DNA of 21,871 bases from Actinomycetes bacterium (GTDB lineage Bacteria > Actinomycetota > Actinomycetes > Propionibacteriales > Propionibacteriaceae): positions 1 through 21,871 of the forward strand of contig JAEXCA010000048.1 in assembly GCA_023393755.1 (NCBI GenBank), written 5' to 3'. The notes under the pieces were generated by a model that saw only the letters and a list, made by a program, of their open reading frames with translations, did not search any database and was not told where the DNA came from. This document shows, in pieces, positions 1 to 8,800 of the stretch; positions within the stretch are counted from its first letter, which is position 1, and each line of letters begins with the position of its first letter. Made by a program: the position numbers and the translations under genes.

Positions 1-261
1 GTGGTGGGGGTGCCGATCAGTCCGGGGCTGATGCCGGTGGAGCCGTTGGCGTCGGGGGATGCGGTGCGGTTGGTTCGTTCGGGGGAGTTGTTGTCGGATG
101 CGGCCTCGCCCGTCCCGGTGGAGGCGAGAGTGCTGCGGGTCACCCCGGGTGACACCCAGACGGTGGTGGACGTGGTTGTGCCCGCCGAGCAGGCGCAGCA
201 ACTGGCGCAGTGGGCAGGGTCGGGCAAGATCGTGCTCGTCCTGGACTCGCGGGCGCGGTGA
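1..261 (+). CDS. SAF/CpaB-like pilus assembly protein, 3' part
   Basis: This is the C-terminal part of a gene that begins before the window; the GTG at base 1 is only the first in-frame codon seen. The 86 visible residues contain MPVEPLASGDAVRLV, the 'G-D-x-V-x-V' signature of SAF-domain proteins related to CpaB/RcpC. A short beta-rich tail follows (VLRVTPGDTQTVVDVVVP) and the protein ends in VLVLDSRAR. CpaB-like proteins are periplasmic or cell-wall components of Tad pili. The position, 7 bases ahead of a CpaE-like ATPase and the rest of a Tad operon, supports that reading. The fragment is too short to exclude another SAF protein. Confidence 0.7.
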   Translation: MVGVPISPGLMPVEPLASGDAVRLVRSGELLSDAASPVPVEARVLRVTPGDTQTVVDVVVPAEQAQQLAQWAGSGKIVLVLDSRAR

Positions 262-268
262 GGCCGTC

Positions 269-1102
269 ATGGCTCTGGTCTGTGCGGTGTCGGCGTCAGG
301 ATCGCCGGGGGTGACGTCCACGGTGCTGGGGATGGCGCTGTGCGAGCGGCGTCCGGTGCTGTTGGTCGAGGCCGACCCGACGGCCGGGTCGGCGATCCTG
401 GCGGGACGGTTCCGCGGCTTGCAGGGTCACTCCGGCCTGATCGATCTGGTGATGGCCCACCGCAGCGGCGTGCTCGCCGAAGCGCTGCCCCGGGTCGTGA
501 TGGAGGTTCCCGACACGCAGGTGAGGATCCTGACCGGTTCCCGCTCGCACGCCCAGGCGGCCGGGCTGACCCGGATCTGGGAGCCGCTGCTCGGCGCCCT
601 GCGGGGCATCACCTCCGCCGGTCAGGACGTGCTGGTGGACGCCGGACAGCTCGGCTTGGAGGGCTCTCCGACGCCGCTGATCGCCCACGCCGACCTCACG
701 CTGCTGGTGCTGCGCAGCAACCTTCGGGCGCTGGCGGCGGCGAAGTCGTGGGCCGAATCGTTGGGCGCGGATGTTGTGCCGGGTCACAGCGTCCAGGCCG
801 TCGTGGTCGGCGAGAACCGTCCCTACCGGGCCGCCGAGGTGGCGCGGACGTTGGGTCTTCCCGTTCTGGGTGTGGTCGCTTGGGATCCCAGGCGGGCCGA
901 GGTCTTCGCTGACGGCGCCGACAAGCCGACGCCGCGGTTCGGCGGTGCGGGGGCTGAGGACCGGGCGTTCGAGGCGTCCGGCTACCTGCGCAGCATCCGC
1001 GCGCTGGGGGAGGCCGCGCGGAAGGCGGCGTCGAACACCGGTGAGGGCTCGCTGCTGCGAGAGATGATCACCGCCCGCATGACAGAGGAGGCTCGTCGAT
1101 GA
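269..1102 (+). CDS. MinD/CpaE-like ATPase of the Tad pilus operon
   Basis: This 277-residue P-loop protein is of the MinD/ParA type. In Tad systems, CpaE/TadZ positions the pilus machine at a cell site. The ATG at 269 is chosen because the protein then starts directly with the first beta strand and P-loop (MALVCAVSASGSPGVTST), and because the gene then lies 7 bases after the SAF gene; the frame itself is open further upstream. The P-loop has Gly-Ser-Pro-Gly-Val-Thr-Ser and lacks both the deviant and the normal Walker A lysine. An acidic switch (LLVEADPTAG, about residues 34-43) and a Walker B-like strand (DVLVDAGQLG) are present. Its stop overlaps the TadA start (ATGA). Loss of the lysine suggests weak or no ATP hydrolysis, as in some TadZ proteins; that is inference. 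Confidence 0.75.
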   Translation: MALVCAVSASGSPGVTSTVLGMALCERRPVLLVEADPTAGSAILAGRFRGLQGHSGLIDLVMAHRSGVLAEALPRVVMEVPDTQVRILTGSRSHAQAAGLTRIWEPLLGALRGITSAGQDVLVDAGQLGLEGSPTPLIAHADLTLLVLRSNLRALAAAKSWAESLGADVVPGHSVQAVVVGENRPYRAAEVARTLGLPVLGVVAWDPRRAEVFADGADKPTPRFGGAGAEDRAFEASGYLRSIRALGEAARKAASNTGEGSLLREMITARMTEEARR

Positions 1103-2625
1103 GTACGGACCCGCTGGATCTGCCGATCTTCGCCGACACCGAGTCCGGGACGCAGCAGGAGGGCCGAGTCCGCTCGACCTTCCGCTACTCGGCACCGGCC
1201 GCCGCGGACAGCCCGCGTGTGCCGCCACCGGTGCGGCTGCTGCGTCCCGCCCCGGCCAGGCCGGGGCTCCGGGGTCCGCTGACGATTCCGGACGCGGATT
1301 GGGAGCTGGTGGCGCGGATGCGCACCGAGGTGGCCCGCCGGCTGGCGGAGCAGATCGGTGAGGCCCGTTGGGACCGGGAGGCGGAGGAGGCCGAAGGCGC
1401 CGCGATCATCCGTCAGCTGTTGGATGAGGACACGGCCGAGGAGATCGCCAGGGTCGGGCAGGCCCGCTCGCTGGCCGAGCAGGAGGTGCTCGCCAAGGCG
1501 GTGTTCGACGCCATGTTCGGCCTGGGCCGGATCCAACCGCTGGTCGACGACCACCGCGTGGAGAACATCATGATCGCCGGCTGCAACCGGGTGCTGGTTG
1601 AGCTCGCTGACGGCACGCTGTGGGAGATGCCGCCGGTCGCGGAGAACGACGCCGAACTGGCGGCTCTGTTGGAGCGGCTGGCCAGTCGTTCGGAGAACCC
1701 GCGCTCGTTCACCCCGGCCAGCCCGTCGCTGCACCTGGTGCTGCCGGGCGGGGAGAGGCTGGCCGCGGCCCGGGACACCGCCCGGGTGTCGGTGGTGATC
1801 CGCCGCCACCGCATCCGGAAGGTGGCTCTCAGCGATCTGGTCGACTGGGGGACGTTGTCGGTCACCTTGGCCGGGTTCCTTGCCGCCGCTGTGAAGGCCC
1901 GGCTGTGCATTGTCGTCTCGGGTGAGCAGGGTGCTGGGAAGACGACCACGCTGCGGGCGCTGTGCGCCGAGATCCCCCGGCTGGAGCCGGTGGGCACCTT
2001 CGAGTCCGAATACGAGTTGTTCCTGCACGAGATGCCCGAGCAGCACGCGATCGTGCACGCCTGGGAGTCCCGTGAGGGTTCCGGGGAGCGGTTGCCGGAC
2101 GGCCGGTTCGCCGGGTCGCGGACTGCGGCGCAGCAGATCATCGACAGCTTCCGGTTCAACCTGGGACGGCAGATCCTCGGCGAGATCCGCGGCGAGGAGG
2201 TGTGGAGCATGGTGAAGCTGATGGAGTCCGGCTCGGGGTCAATCTCGACCACCCACTCCGGCTCGGCGGAGCAGACGATGCGCAAGCTGGTGACCTGCGC
2301 GATGGAGGCCGGCCCGCAGGTCAGCCAGGACCTGGCCTCGACCAAGCTCGGCGAGACCGTCGACCTGGTCGTCCAGATCGCCTGCGACACCGTCCCCGGA
2401 CCGGACGGCTCTGCCGGCCGCAAACGCCGCTACGTCGCCGAAGTCCTCGCTGTCAGCCCCGGGGAACGCCCGCGCGGCTACGCCACCACAACGGTGTTCG
2501 CAGCCGTCCCGGGGGCGTGCGCGATCGCTCACACCCTTCCCGAGGATCTCCGCGCTCGTCTGGTCGTAGCCGGGTTCGACCTGGCCGGTTTCGAGGCCGA
2601 AGCCGCGAAAGGAGTGGTCCGGTGA
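1099..2625 (+). CDS. tadA: TadA/CpaF-type secretion motor ATPase
   Basis: This 508-residue protein belongs to the VirB11/PilB family and is the cytoplasmic hexameric motor that powers pilin extrusion in Tad systems. Visible elements are a divergent, charged N-terminal region; an N-terminal domain with GLGRIQPLVDDHRVENIMI at about 145-163; Walker A GEQGAGKTT at about 274-282; a Walker B/Asp-box-like stretch RQILGEIRGEEVW at about 356-368; and a His-box STTHSGSAEQTMRKL at about 383-397. The catalytic lysine and the histidine are intact, so it should be active. It starts inside the ATGA overlap with the CpaE-like gene and its stop overlaps the GTG of the TadB gene, so translational coupling is likely. 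Its length is normal for actinobacterial TadA/CpaF. VirB11-like ATPases of conjugation systems are related, but the TadB/TadC neighbours favour TadA. Confidence 0.9.
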   Translation: MSTDPLDLPIFADTESGTQQEGRVRSTFRYSAPAAADSPRVPPPVRLLRPAPARPGLRGPLTIPDADWELVARMRTEVARRLAEQIGEARWDREAEEAEGAAIIRQLLDEDTAEEIARVGQARSLAEQEVLAKAVFDAMFGLGRIQPLVDDHRVENIMIAGCNRVLVELADGTLWEMPPVAENDAELAALLERLASRSENPRSFTPASPSLHLVLPGGERLAAARDTARVSVVIRRHRIRKVALSDLVDWGTLSVTLAGFLAAAVKARLCIVVSGEQGAGKTTTLRALCAEIPRLEPVGTFESEYELFLHEMPEQHAIVHAWESREGSGERLPDGRFAGSRTAAQQIIDSFRFNLGRQILGEIRGEEVWSMVKLMESGSGSISTTHSGSAEQTMRKLVTCAMEAGPQVSQDLASTKLGETVDLVVQIACDTVPGPDGSAGRKRRYVAEVLAVSPGERPRGYATTTVFAAVPGACAIAHTLPEDLRARLVVAGFDLAGFEAEAAKGVVR

Positions 2626-3503
2626 ACACCCTGCTGGCTGCCTTGGCCGGGGCCCTGATCGTGGGCGGTGTTCTGCTGGGGATCTACGGGCTGATCCCGC
2701 GACCCGTCCCGCCACCGCGGCCGAAGCGTCCCGCCCGCTCCGGACGGCTGGTGCGCTGGTGGCACGGACTGCCGTCCTGGCAGCGTTGGTCGAGCGTGGC
2801 GGGGATCGTGGCGGGCGTGGTGATCATGGTCACGACGGGCTGGGTGGTCGCGATACCCGTCCTCCCGGCGGCCGTGCTCGGCCTGCCGGCGCTGCTGATG
2901 GTTTCCAGCGCGGATCGGCAGATCGCCCGGATGGACGCGATCGCTGAGTGGAGCCGGAACCTCGCCGGGGTCCTGACCGCCGGGCAGGGCATCGAGGCCG
3001 CGATCCAGGCCAGCCTGCGCTCGGCCCCGGACGCGATCCGTCCCGAGGTCGCCCGCCTGGTCGGGCGGATGCGTTCCCGCTGGTCCACCGAGCAGGCGTT
3101 GCGCGCCTTCGCCGACGACCTCGACGACGCCACCGGCGATCTGGTCTGCGCTGCGCTCATCCTCGGCGCCGCCAAACGCGGCGACGGACTCGCCCGGGTG
3201 CTGCACGACCAGGCCGAGTCGGTGTCGGCCAGCGTCCGCGCGCGGCGGCTGATCGAAGCCGATCGGGCCAAGCCCCGCGCCTCGGCCCGGATGGTCACCT
3301 TGTTGTCGATCGGCGCCCTGGCCTTCTTCGGGCTCGGCGGACGCTTCTTCGCCCCCTACTCGACCCCGCTCGGGCAGCTCATCCTGCTGGTGCTGCTCGG
3401 CTGCTACGGGCTGCTGCTTTGGTGGCTCAGACGAATGGCCGAGATCCAACCAGCATCCCGCTTCCTCGGCGGCCACGCGAACCGTCAGGTGAGCGGGCGA
3501 TGA
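2622..3503 (+). CDS. tadB: TadB-like inner-membrane platform protein
   Basis: This 293-residue type II secretion F-domain-like protein forms, with TadC, the membrane platform on which the TadA motor acts. The GTG at 2622 is chosen because AAAGGAG ends 7 bases upstream and it overlaps the tadA stop; the open frame extends upstream only as an overlap with tadA. Hydrophobic segments lie at about 3-25, 57-93, 224-240 and 250-270. The cytoplasmic middle domain (about 100-220) has the helical pattern of the family, including EWSRNLAGVLTAGQGIEAAI and AKRGDGLARVLHDQAE. Its stop overlaps the TadC start (ATGA). Assignment to TadB rather than TadC rests on gene order and on the long N-terminal membrane region. 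Confidence 0.82.
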   Translation: MNTLLAALAGALIVGGVLLGIYGLIPRPVPPPRPKRPARSGRLVRWWHGLPSWQRWSSVAGIVAGVVIMVTTGWVVAIPVLPAAVLGLPALLMVSSADRQIARMDAIAEWSRNLAGVLTAGQGIEAAIQASLRSAPDAIRPEVARLVGRMRSRWSTEQALRAFADDLDDATGDLVCAALILGAAKRGDGLARVLHDQAESVSASVRARRLIEADRAKPRASARMVTLLSIGALAFFGLGGRFFAPYSTPLGQLILLVLLGCYGLLLWWLRRMAEIQPASRFLGGHANRQVSGR

Positions 3504-4402
3504 GCGCCCTGCAGTGGTGGATGCTGGCCGGCGGCCTGGTCGGGGCCGGTGTCGCCTGCCTGGTGTGGTGGCTCGTCCCGGCCCACCCCGACCCGGTTCA
3601 GGCCCTTGAACGGATCTCCTCCGCGGTCCGGCGCCCGCCGGCGCCCGAGCCGCGGCCGCGGCGCGGCGGGCTGGAGGACCGGCTCGGGTTGTGGGCGTTG
3701 CGGCGACTGCCGTCCCGGTTGTGGGCGAGCGCGCCGCACCGCGACCTGGCGTTGATGGGCAAGCCGCTGCACGTGTTCTACGGGGAGAAGGTCGTGTTCG
3801 TCGCGACCGCAGCGATCGGCGTGCCGCTGCTGTCGGCCGTGTTCTCCCGCACGTTGCCGATGCCGATCGCCGTCCCGGCCGGCGTGACCCTGCTGGCCAT
3901 GTTCGTGGCCTGGTTCCTGCCCGACGGCAACCTGTCGGATGCCTCCAAGAAGGCCCGGGTCGAGTTCCGCCGGGCATTGGGCTCCTACGTCGACCTGGTC
4001 GCGCTCGAACGCAACGCCGGCGGTTCCGGCACCCGGCAGGCCCTGGAGAACGCCGCACGGGTCGGCGACTCGTGGCCGTTCCACCGCATCGGCGACGCGC
4101 TGGCCCGCAGCCGCTTCTCCGGCGACACCGCCTGGGACGCCGTCCACGACCTCGCCGCCGAGCAGGGCCTGGCCGACCTCGACGACCTGGCCGACATCAT
4201 GCGGCTCGCCGGCGAGGAAGGCTCCCAGGTCGTCGAGACCCTGCGTGCCCGCTCCGCCGAACTGCGGCACGCGATCCTCGCCGAGGACCAGGCCCAAGCC
4301 AACACCGTCGGCGAACGCATGGTCATCCCGTCCATCCTGATGGCGTTCACCTTCGTCGCCATTCTCCTGGTCCCCGGCCTGCTGCGGCTCGCCGGAACCT
4401 GA
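3500..4402 (+). CDS. tadC: TadC-like inner-membrane platform protein
   Basis: This 300-residue partner of TadB is a polytopic protein of the type II secretion F family. The ATG at 3500 overlaps the TadB stop by four bases. Hydrophobic segments lie at about residues 4-26, 95-117, 119-139 and near the C-terminus (SILMAFTFVAILLVPGLLRL). The central cytoplasmic domain carries the family-like pattern EFRRALGSYVDLVALERNAG, then DLADIMRLAGEEGSQVVETL and ELRHAILAEDQAQANTVGERM, the last typical of the segment before the final membrane helix. A 42-base gap separates it from the next small gene, where a fresh ribosome binding site appears. Confidence 0.82.
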   Translation: MSALQWWMLAGGLVGAGVACLVWWLVPAHPDPVQALERISSAVRRPPAPEPRPRRGGLEDRLGLWALRRLPSRLWASAPHRDLALMGKPLHVFYGEKVVFVATAAIGVPLLSAVFSRTLPMPIAVPAGVTLLAMFVAWFLPDGNLSDASKKARVEFRRALGSYVDLVALERNAGGSGTRQALENAARVGDSWPFHRIGDALARSRFSGDTAWDAVHDLAAEQGLADLDDLADIMRLAGEEGSQVVETLRARSAELRHAILAEDQAQANTVGERMVIPSILMAFTFVAILLVPGLLRLAGT

Positions 4403-4444
4403 CCGCCCCCATTGAAGGAACCGCATCGAAAGGGACCACCGAAG

Positions 4445-4624
4445 ATGATCGATCTGAAGCAACTCACCGCCTGGCTGCACGCGGTGCTCGGGAACACCCA
4501 CGACGAGCGCGGCTTCTCGGTATCCACCGAGCAACTGTGGTGGATCGTCGGAATCGCCGCGATCGTCGGGATCGTGATCGCCTTCCTCAACGGCTACATC
4601 AACGACCTGCTCGCCCGACTCTGA
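4445..4624 (+). CDS. Small pilin-like membrane protein (Flp-type candidate)
   Basis: This 59-residue protein sits in the position normally held by the Flp pilin. It has a hydrophilic leader of 23 residues ending DERG, then FSVSTEQLWW and one hydrophobic helix (about 31-50, WWIVGIAAIVGIVIAFLNG). That is the architecture of a class III prepilin. The acidic residue is at position +6 from the presumed Gly cleavage point rather than the usual +5, so the cleavage site is uncertain. The ATG at 4445 is preferred over a TTG at 4412 because AAAGGGA lies about 10 bases upstream. A major pilin is the best guess; a membrane-bound assembly peptide is the alternative. Confidence 0.68.
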   Translation: MIDLKQLTAWLHAVLGNTHDERGFSVSTEQLWWIVGIAAIVGIVIAFLNGYINDLLARL

Positions 4625-4649
4625 CTTCCCCCACCAACAGGCCTCGGCG

Positions 4650-5015
4650 ATGCACGGCAAGGAGCGGGGATCGGTCTCGGTCCAGATGGTGTTGCTCATG
4701 CCCACCCTGCTGCTGGTGGTCTGGATCGCGCTCGGCGCCGCCATGTTCTTCTACGGACGAACCACCGCCCTGGCCGCCGCACAAGCCGGAGCCGCCGCCG
4801 GCGCCGCAGAGCACGGCACCACCGCGGACTGCGTCCGCACCGCCACCGACCTGGCCGCCCGCGCCGGCGACTCGCTGGCCGGGTTGCAGGTCACCTGCCA
4901 GATCGGCGCCCATGCGGTGACCGCGACGGTCACCGGCAGCACCCTCAGCCTGGTGCCGGGCTGGGAACCGGTGACCACCCAGACCGCGACCGCGCCACGA
5001 GAGGAGATCACATGA
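4650..5015 (+). CDS. TadE-like pseudopilin 1
   Basis: This 121-residue protein has the TadE pattern: a short basic leader MHGKERG, then SVSVQMVLLMPTLLLVVW and a single membrane helix (about 12-35), followed by an extracytoplasmic Ala-rich domain. Position +5 after the Gly is Gln12, where the family usually has Glu, so processing by a prepilin peptidase may be impaired or non-canonical. Two cysteines, C61 and C83, lie in the exported part and could form a disulphide. It begins 25 bases after the pilin gene and its stop overlaps the next start (ATGA). TadE-like proteins are minor pseudopilins needed for pilus assembly. Confidence 0.75.
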   Translation: MHGKERGSVSVQMVLLMPTLLLVVWIALGAAMFFYGRTTALAAAQAGAAAGAAEHGTTADCVRTATDLAARAGDSLAGLQVTCQIGAHAVTATVTGSTLSLVPGWEPVTTQTATAPREEIT

Positions 5016-5443
5016 CGCACCCGAGGCGGGACGAACGGGGCTCGGCGGCGGTGGAGATCACCATGGTCGCCCCCGTGCTCGTGGCATTCATCATGGTCGT
5101 GATCTTCGGCGGACGCCTCGCCCTGGCCCGCCAGGCCGTCCAGTCCGCCGCCTTCGACGCGGCACGGTCCGCCAGTCTCGCCCGCACCCAGAACGAAGCC
5201 CGCACCGCCGCCACCAGGACCGCTGCGGCAACCCTGGCCAATCAGCAACTTCCCTGCGTCGCGACCCGACTTGACGCCGACACGGCCGGGTTCAGCAAGC
5301 CCGTCGGAACACCGGCCACCGTCACCGTGCGACTGGTGTGCGACGTCGCTACCGGTGACCTCGGCCTGCCGGGCATCGCCGCCATCATCCCCGTGGACGC
5401 CGAAGCGACCTCGCCACTGGACTCGTTCCGCGACAGGAAATGA
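5012..5443 (+). CDS. TadE-like pseudopilin 2
   Basis: This 143-residue TadE-family protein has leader MTHPRRDERG, then SAAVEITMVAPVLVAF with Glu15 at the canonical +5 position after Gly10, and one membrane helix (about 16-35). The exported part is mostly helical and alanine-rich, followed by a beta-rich end (PATVTVRLVCDVATGDLG). Cysteines C82 and C110 form a pair comparable to that in the preceding protein. A GAGGAG ribosome binding site at 5001-5006 supports the ATG at 5012, which overlaps the upstream stop. Of the pilin-like proteins here it is the one with a fully canonical class III cleavage pattern. Confidence 0.8.
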   Translation: MTHPRRDERGSAAVEITMVAPVLVAFIMVVIFGGRLALARQAVQSAAFDAARSASLARTQNEARTAATRTAAATLANQQLPCVATRLDADTAGFSKPVGTPATVTVRLVCDVATGDLGLPGIAAIIPVDAEATSPLDSFRDRK

Positions 5444-5444
5444 C

Positions 5445-5879
5445 ATGCGAGCCCGACCCCACGACGAACGAGGAGCCGCCGTCACCGTCTGGACGGTGCT
5501 GCTGGCCACCGCACTCACCCTGATCATCGGACTGGCCGTCGACCTGTCCGGCCAAGTCAACAAGACGCGGCAGGCCAGCGACGTCGCCGCCCAGGCCGCC
5601 CGCACCGCCGGACAGCAACTCGACGCCGACACCTACACCAGCACCGGCGGAGACGTCGAAGTCGCCGCGGCCCGCGCCAAGACCGCCGCCATCGCCTACG
5701 CCGAAGCCTCCGGCATGAACGCCACCGCACGGATCGAATCCGGCACCGACCTGGTCGTCGAGGTGACCACCGACTACGAACCGGTGTTCCTGTCCGCGTT
5801 CGGGATCGGCACCCAACAAGTCAGCGCCTCAGCCCGCGCCCGCGTTGTGAAAGCCCTCGAAGGAGAAGAACGCCGATGA
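5445..5879 (+). CDS. TadG-like pilus assembly protein (short)
   Basis: This 144-residue protein has leader MRARPHDERG, then AAVTVWTVLLATALTLIIGLAVDLSG, matching the N-terminal 'putative Flp pilus-assembly TadG-like' region. The exported remainder contains QASDVAAQAARTAGQQLDADTY and a C-terminal beta-rich part ending in QQVSASARARVV. No Glu is found at +5, as is common for TadG. Full-length proteobacterial TadG carries a large von Willebrand-like domain; this one lacks it, as is usual for the short actinobacterial versions. The ATG at 5445 is chosen for the AGGAAA just upstream and lies one base after the previous stop. Its own stop overlaps the LysM-BTAD start (ATGA). Confidence 0.75.
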   Translation: MRARPHDERGAAVTVWTVLLATALTLIIGLAVDLSGQVNKTRQASDVAAQAARTAGQQLDADTYTSTGGDVEVAAARAKTAAIAYAEASGMNATARIESGTDLVVEVTTDYEPVFLSAFGIGTQQVSASARARVVKALEGEERR

Positions 5880-8800
5880 CCAGACTCCGCGGACTGCTCG
5901 CCCTGCTCGGTCTCGCCGCCATCGTCATCGGCATGCCAGCTCTCCTGATCACCGCCGCACCCATCGGCGCACTCAGCATCACCTGGACCCCCGAAGGCAT
6001 CTGGCAGGCACTCACCACCCCCGACAACGGCACCATCGGCCTCGCCGTGTTCAAACTGATCGGCTGGCTCGCCTGGGCCATCCTCACCGTCGCCGTCCTG
6101 CTCGAGGTCGTAGCGCTCGCCCGGCGCACCCCCGTCCCCAGGCTTCCCGGGCTCACGGTATTCCAGCTGTTCGCTCGGCGGCTGGTCGTCTCCGCCGCCG
6201 TGCTGTTCGTGGCAACGTCCACACTGGCAACCAGCGACCTGGCAACCGCACCCGTTGCGCAGGCAGCCGGCATCCCGCAGCATCCCGTCCCCACCCAAGT
6301 ATTGCCCGGCAACCCGCGGCCGGCCGAGAACCCCAAGCAGGTCGGCAAGCCAAGCACCTACACCGTCAAGAAGGGGGACACCCTCTCGCAGATCGCGCTG
6401 GACAAGACCGGCCGCGCAGCGAACTACCCCAAGCTGTTCCAGGCCTCGACCCGCACCGTCCAGCCCGGCGGCCGACACCTCACCGACCCCGACGAGATCG
6501 ACATCGGCTGGAAGATCACCATCCCCGCCGAACTCACCAAGCCGGCCAAGGACAAGACCGTCAAGGCACAGCCCGCCAAGGAGAAGCCGGCCAAGGAACA
6601 GCCGGTCAAACAGACCAGCTCGACTACTGCGTTGCCGTCAGCGCCGCAGTCGAGCCCGGCCCAGGTGCAGCAGCCGAGCACGCCGGCCAGCGTGCGGCCG
6701 ACCACCGCACCCACCGAACAGCGGTCGCCGGCAGCAGTCGCATCCCCGGCAACCGCCACCGAGCCAACCACCGAGGCTCCGGTGTGGCTGCTCAGCGGTC
6801 TGGCCGGTGCCGGGGCGCTGCTGGCCGGCGGCCTGGGGCTGGCCCTGGCCCGGCGGCGCGCCGCCCAGTTCCGCAGCCGGCGACCCGGACGGATGATCGC
6901 CGTCCCACCACCGGACACCCTGCCGGTGGAGAAGACGATCATCCGGGAAGGCTCACCCACCGGTGCCACCGTACTGTTCATTGACGAGATCCTGCGCCGC
7001 ACCACCGCCGCCCTCACCACGGCAAAGCAACCGGTGCCCGTCCTGGTCGGCGTCGACGTCCACCCCGACCACCTCACCCTGCGCCTCGCCGGCCCTGCCG
7101 ACCTGCCGCCGGTGTGGACCTGTCTCGACGGCGACGCCCGCCAGATCTGGCGCGTCCGGGCCGACGCCGACCCTGAGCAGGTAGGACCACTGGAGGCCGA
7201 CGGCGCACCACCCTGGCCCCAACTGGTCACCCTCGGCCGAGACACCGCAGGCTGGCGGCTGATCAACCTCGAAGCCCTCGGAGTGGCCAGCCTCACCGGC
7301 GACCCGGTCAACTGCCGCGACCTGGCCCGCTACCTGGTCACCGAACTCGCCGTCTCGCCCTGGGCCCGAGACGTCCAGGTCGACTGCCTCGCGATCTGCG
7401 CCGAACTCCCCGGCCTCGCCCCCGACCGCGTCCACTTCCACGACGAGCCCGCCGTCATCACCGACCGGGTCGCCACCGCCGTCGCCACCGCCGTCGCCAC
7501 CGCCGACCGGCTCGCCGACGTCCAACCGGCAACCCTGGAGACCGCCCGGGTCACCTTCGCCGACGAAGACCTGTGGGCCAGCCAGCTGCTGATCAGCGCC
7601 ACCACCGACGCCGAACACCTCGACGTCCTCACCCGCCTCGTCGCCGACCAGAAGGGACGCACCGGCACCGCCGTCCTCCTCGTCGGACCCGACCGGCCAC
7701 CCACCGCGACGGAGATCAGACTCACCGCCAACGGACGCGTCCAGGTGCCGGCACTCGACCTGAACCTGATCGCCAACGGACTCACCGAGGACGAAGCCCG
7801 CGGCTGCGTCGCCCTCATGGCCGCCGGCCGAAACCTGGACGACACCGCCATGCCGGTCGTGGACGACCCGGACCGCGCCGACTGGACCCAGTTCTGCGAC
7901 GAAGCCGGAGCCATCCGCCCCGACCTGACCGTGCCGCGCGACAGCGACGACCCCGACGCGATCTCCCTACTGCCCGAGCCGGACACGGTCTACCTGACCC
8001 AGACCGCGAACACCGCCGAAGACCTCGCCGAACTCGCCCCGAAGATCACCGTCGAGGTCGCCGAACTGATCCAGGCCAGCGACCCCACCCTCGACGACGA
8101 CCTCGCCGCCTGGTGGGCCGACTCGTGCATCCGGCCACGCCTACGCGTCCTCGGCCCCATCAAGGTACGCATCGGCACCGGCGGCTCAGCCGCGGCAGCC
8201 CTCAACCGCAAGCCGGCATGCAAGGACGCGGTCACCTACCTCGCCACCCGACCACACGGCGCCACCACCACCGAAGTAGCCGACGCCCTCGGCATCACCG
8301 ACGGCCGCGTCCGCCAGGACATGTCGATCGTGCGCGCCTGGCTCGGCGACAACCCCGCCACCGGCAGACCATTCCTGCCCGCCGCCACCAAACACCCCCT
8401 CGCCGCCGAACGCGGCGTCGGGCTCTACCTCATCGAAGACCTGCTCTGCGACGCCGACCTGTTCAAACGCCTCCGCCTACGAGGCGAAACCCGCGGACCC
8501 GACGGCATCAACGACCTACGCACCGCCCTCCGCCTCGTCAACGGCGCCCCCTACGACGGACTCCGCACCCGCGGCACCGCCTGGCTCTCCACCAGCCCGC
8601 TCGACCAACACCTGCTGTGCAGCATCGTCGACGTCGCCCACATCGTCTCCACCATCGCCATCGAGACCGGCGACCTGCAACAAGCCCGGGCAGCCGCCGA
8701 ACTGGCCGTCCTCGTCGCACCGACGGAAGCAAACCCGCAGATGGACCTCGCAGCGATCGCAGCCAGGACCGGCGACGACGTCAATGCGGCCGCCATCGCC

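Noticed and set aside
2529..4058. Long minus-strand open frame opposite the TadB/TadC genes
   Set aside because: It is Arg/Pro/Gly-rich shadow translation of high-GC coding DNA, and the plus strand there encodes recognisable TadB and TadC with proper starts and overlaps.
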